Origin: an uncultured Eubacteriales bacterium
Lineage (GTDB): Bacteria; Bacillota; Clostridia; Oscillospirales; CAG-272
Length of the DNA stretch: 15,416 nt
Reading direction: 5' to 3'
Assembly: GCA_900546315.1 (NCBI GenBank)
Contig: URCP01000068.1
Span: forward strand, 1 to 15,416
Position 1 is the first letter of the stretch. Every line of letters starts with the position of its first letter. The translations under genes were made by a program, and so were the position numbers. Under the pieces are notes generated by a model. That model was not told the DNA's origin. It worked only from the letters and a program-made list of their open reading frames with translations, and did not search any database. Below, in pieces: positions 12,856 to 15,416 of this stretch.

Positions 12856-14880
12856 TCATATTCTGATCAGACCGTTATGCCCGCAGGCGACCACTATCTT
12901 TCCATCTACAATATCCGCGAATTCCGGATGAAGCCCGGTTCGCAAAAATCTCTCATGCCGCGGTTTATCCGGCTCGGAAATGTCAATCACTTCGACATTT
13001 CCGTTCACACGGTTCAGGAGAACCAGCTTATCGCCGCAGACGAATGGCAGTCCCTTTAGTGATGCGCCGGGACAATTTGTCGGTTCCGGGAGCGACGAGA
13101 GCTTTTCCATGGCACCAAGCCAGTAGTATTTCGCGCCGGAGATGAGGATGAGTCCGCCTCCGTAGCCGCAGGCGCCCTCTTCTATCGGGCAGGTCTCTGC
13201 TCCGAGACTCACACCGGTGCGCTCAAAGCCGTTTTCACCGGACATTATAAGAGCGGGTCCGCCCGCGAGCGAGAGTGTGACGAGATATTCACCGGCAGTC
13301 GTTCTCGCGAGGTGCCTGTGATAGAGCAGACCGACCGAAAGGGCGTCACCAACCGGAATCAGTTTTTCATTGCCAAAGCTCAGCGCCTGAACATACACGC
13401 TCCCGAGCTGAGCCGCGATATATCTTCCACAGTCGACAAGCTCACGGTATGGTTTCAGCGGATCCGCGGGAAGGCGTGAGAGCTCTGTCAGTATCGTTCT
13501 GATAACGTTGTATACTGCCGCGCCCATGTCGTTTTCCGCTGTGATGAAATAGCAGTCTTTCATGATGATATCGAGGCACGCGCCTTTTGTTCTGATTGAC
13601 GAGACGCGTTCCATATTCTTGTTCAGAATCACTATACCTTCGTCGCCGGCGGCACAGAAAATATATTCTCCACGCTTCACGAACGAGTGAAACTGTGCGC
13701 GAGAACTCTTTTCGGAGGGGAACGCGATGTCCGCCGACGGTTTTGAAAGCTCCGCGCTGATTCCGCGCATTACCGTCACGCCGGTCTCGCCCGCCGCGCA
13801 GATGAAGCCATTTACGAGCGTCGCTCCGGTTACGGATTTCCTGCGCGGCTGAATCGACGGCGGTGCTGGTTGCTGACGCCCGAGAACCGGGAGACGGAAG
13901 TTTTTCGTGAATCGCGGATGGTATATGTCCGAGAGGTCGATTTCGAATATCCCGTTCATCGAGTCTGTGAAGTAACAGAAACCTTCCCCGGTGAAGACAC
14001 GCCACGTGTCGTATCCGCCGAAATGCGGAGGGGATTTTATAGACGAGACATACTCAGGGTAATAAGGGTCGGTGATATCGAATATCTCGACGCCGTGCCC
14101 GCAGCCGTAGCCATCGGCGAGCATTTCAGTGGTCACGAAGGAATATTTGTTGAATTTACGGCGGTTTTTGAGTCTCGCGGAGTGGTGTCCGGTCGCGGCG
14201 ACACAGAGGGTTCTTCCGAGAGGGTACTCTTTGTTTTTGGTCTCAATGACCGAGACGCCGTCCGCGAAGCCGTCGACCGCGAAGAAAGATATCTCTGTGG
14301 CTTTTCGCGGGTCGGAAATGTCGAATATCCTGACATATCGGTTCATCCAGTCGCCGATCAGCGCGAGATTCTTATGAAGCCGGACTGACTGCGCCTCGCC
14401 GCAGCAGAAGCTTCCGAGCCACCCGGGCGAGTACGGTTCGCGGACGTCCCACAGCTCGCAGCCCATATGCCGGTTCGTGACGGCGAGAACCCCATCCGCG
14501 GCGCAGACGCCGGTCGCGAGCTCGAGCGTGTCGATTCTTCCCGCGAGGGCAGGTTTCTCCGGGTCCCGCAGGTCACATATGTACAACCCGTCCGCGCGGG
14601 CGGTTACATAGGCAAAACCTTCCGAGACAGAGATTTGCCGTGAATCCCCGAGACCGCCGAGCTCAGAGACAAGAACCGGGACGCCGTTTTCACCGAGTCT
14701 GTGTATCATCAGATTTCCGCGCCCGGCGGAAACGAGGAGCTTTTCTTTTCCGGTGTCGAGAGTGTCCGCGTCGAGGGCGTTTTCAAGTTGTATTTCTCCG
14801 GTTATATCAAACGGTTCGCCAAACGGCTGAGGTTCTGGAAGGAGCGTTTCATGTGCGTAGGTTCCGTTAAGTATCGACAT
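12856..14880 (-). CDS. LVIVD-type repeat protein, probably cytoplasmic beta-propeller
   Basis: 674 residues from ATG 14880-14878, 7 nt after AAGGA. Repeated units of the LVIVD form end in 'xIxDIxDPxxP': 'LYICDLRDPEKP' (99-110), 'CELWDVREPYSP' (141-152), 'VRIFDISDPRKA' (183-194), 'VEIFDITDPYYP' (264-275), 'IFEIDLSDIYHP' (311-322) and 'VEVIDISEPDKP' (629-640). Between about 350 and 620 the units are weaker ('GYICAAGETGVTVM'-like and 'YIFCAAGDEGIVIL' strands). LVIVD repeats are predicted to form propellers, usually on secreted or surface proteins; here there is no signal peptide or membrane segment. Histidines and cysteines are frequent ('GHHSARL', 'GYGCGHGVEIFD'), but no known active site was found. 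It has its own promoter. Role unknown; a scaffold or carbohydrate-related function is conceivable only by analogy. Confidence 0.88.
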   Translation of the reverse strand: MSILNGTYAHETLLPEPQPFGEPFDITGEIQLENALDADTLDTGKEKLLVSAGRGNLMIHRLGENGVPVLVSELGGLGDSRQISVSEGFAYVTARADGLYICDLRDPEKPALAGRIDTLELATGVCAADGVLAVTNRHMGCELWDVREPYSPGWLGSFCCGEAQSVRLHKNLALIGDWMNRYVRIFDISDPRKATEISFFAVDGFADGVSVIETKNKEYPLGRTLCVAATGHHSARLKNRRKFNKYSFVTTEMLADGYGCGHGVEIFDITDPYYPEYVSSIKSPPHFGGYDTWRVFTGEGFCYFTDSMNGIFEIDLSDIYHPRFTKNFRLPVLGRQQPAPPSIQPRRKSVTGATLVNGFICAAGETGVTVMRGISAELSKPSADIAFPSEKSSRAQFHSFVKRGEYIFCAAGDEGIVILNKNMERVSSIRTKGACLDIIMKDCYFITAENDMGAAVYNVIRTILTELSRLPADPLKPYRELVDCGRYIAAQLGSVYVQALSFGNEKLIPVGDALSVGLLYHRHLARTTAGEYLVTLSLAGGPALIMSGENGFERTGVSLGAETCPIEEGACGYGGGLILISGAKYYWLGAMEKLSSLPEPTNCPGASLKGLPFVCGDKLVLLNRVNGNVEVIDISEPDKPRHERFLRTGLHPEFADIVDGKIVVACGHNGLIRI

Positions 14881-14911
14881 TCTCTTGTCCTTTCAGTTTC
14901 GTGATAGGAAC

Positions 14912-14941
14912 ATTGTAGCATACCGGCACAAGATATGTCAA
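14912..14941 (-). promoter_or_regulatory. Promoter for the LVIVD-repeat gene
   Basis: On the minus strand TTGACA (14941-14936), an 18-bp spacer and TACAAT (14917-14912), with TGC before the -10. Predicted transcription start is close to 14905, about 25 nt before the ATG. No clear terminator for the upstream SIMPL gene is visible between 14912 and 14968, so read-through may add to it. Confidence 0.85.
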
Positions 14942-14968
14942 GCAATTAATTATCCTTTTTCAGACGTT

Positions 14969-15416
14969 TTATATAATCTCCCACGTGAACGTAACGGTGT
15001 CGGTGACATTTATATTCTCAGGCGTTATGTCAGGAACGGTACATTTCGCCGCCATCAGGGGCATTGCCTCATCCGCCATCCGGAAATTTGTCGGTGACAC
15101 GAGATCGGGACGGCGGTCGCTGTAGTCTATGGATATGAGCGTTCCGATACTCGCTCCGGACGCCGACGCGAGGGTCTCAGCTTTCGCTTTCGCATTCTTC
15201 GCGGCGTTTGTCAGAGCCTCGGCGTAAGCGCTGGTTGTGTCCTTTATAGTGAACGACACGGATATTTCCGGTTCAGCGCCGCTCGAGGATATCGCGGATA
15301 TAGCGCGGCTCAGGTTTCCGGGTTCCGACGCGAACGAGATTGTCAGCCTGTAAACGCAGTTGTACCCGGCGAACTCCTGACGGTAGTTTCCGTCCTTGTC
15401 ACGGATACTTTCGTAG
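14969..15416 (-). CDS. SIMPL/DUF541 domain protein (5' partial)
   Basis: The minus-strand frame is open to the right edge of the window, so the N-terminus is missing; about 148 residues remain, ending in TAA at 14971-14969. Visible parts are 'FAGYNCVYRLTISF', then 'SVSFTIKDTTSAYAEALTNA', 'AKNAKAKAETLASASGASIG' and a final 'VTDTVTFTWEII'. The Ala/Lys-rich helix with A-x-x-K-A-x-x-L-A followed by G-x-x-I and a closing 'V..tV.v.wel' strand is the SIMPL pattern, known from E. coli YggE, a periplasmic protein linked to oxidative stress. In Gram-positive relatives the role is poorly known. It lies upstream of and parallel to the LVIVD gene, 88 bp away. Confidence 0.85.
   Translation of the reverse strand, partial: YESIRDKDGNYRQEFAGYNCVYRLTISFASEPGNLSRAISAISSSGAEPEISVSFTIKDTTSAYAEALTNAAKNAKAKAETLASASGASIGTLISIDYSDRRPDLVSPTNFRMADEAMPLMAAKCTVPDITPENINVTDTVTFTWEII

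Overview
This window reads as GC-rich Firmicutes (Clostridia) chromosome, plausibly from an uncultured gut-type member of the Oscillospirales or a related order. That placement is inferred. It rests on C-terminal SLH triplets of the 'TRAQxVTFLWR' type, a BspA-like leucine-rich surface protein, low-GC-style sigma-A promoters, strong AGGAGG-like ribosome sites, and remnants of IS256- and IS5-like transposases. No rRNA, tRNA, CRISPR array or phage gene was seen.

Layout, left to right. (1) 1-2088 (+): 3' part of a secreted or surface protein with BspA-type LRRs, a bacterial-repeat domain and three SLH domains, closed by a strong terminator. (2) 2157-4121 (+): a good promoter, a leader of about 190 nt with three hairpins, a ZIP-family metal transporter, and a ketopantoate-reductase-like protein that seems to lack the usual catalytic lysine; a GC-rich hairpin follows. 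(3) 4276-5420: a decayed zone with an ECF sigma factor broken by two frameshifts and a stop, a possible scrap of the next gene, and a chimeric transposase remnant (IS5-like start joined to an IS256-like C-terminus). (4) 5451-7979 (-): a tldD-tldE (pmbA) pair. TldD is intact with HExxxH and a C-terminal Cys; tldE carries one frameshift. A possible 72-aa reading frame lies just upstream of the tldD promoter. (5) 8381-12148 (+): a 1255-aa secreted SLH protein with a propeller-like ectodomain split by a helical segment, followed by a terminator. (6) 12222-12818 (+): a consensus promoter driving a GNAT acetyltransferase pseudogene (one stop, one frameshift). (7) 12856-14941 (-): a 674-aa LVIVD-type repeat protein without signal peptide, with its own strong promoter. 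(8) 14969-15416 (-): C-terminal part of a SIMPL/DUF541 protein, cut by the window edge.

Working relations: ZIP and the reductase-like gene look co-transcribed, as do tldD and tldE. The two SLH proteins are paralogous in their cell-wall anchor and probably decorate the same envelope. Three genes are broken by changes of one or a few bases (ECF sigma, tldE, GNAT), so either real gene decay or assembly indels must be considered. I found no complete new defence, biosynthetic or mobile system. The best leads are the structured leader before the ZIP gene, the divergent reductase beside it, the split ectodomain of the large SLH protein, and the small frame before tldD.
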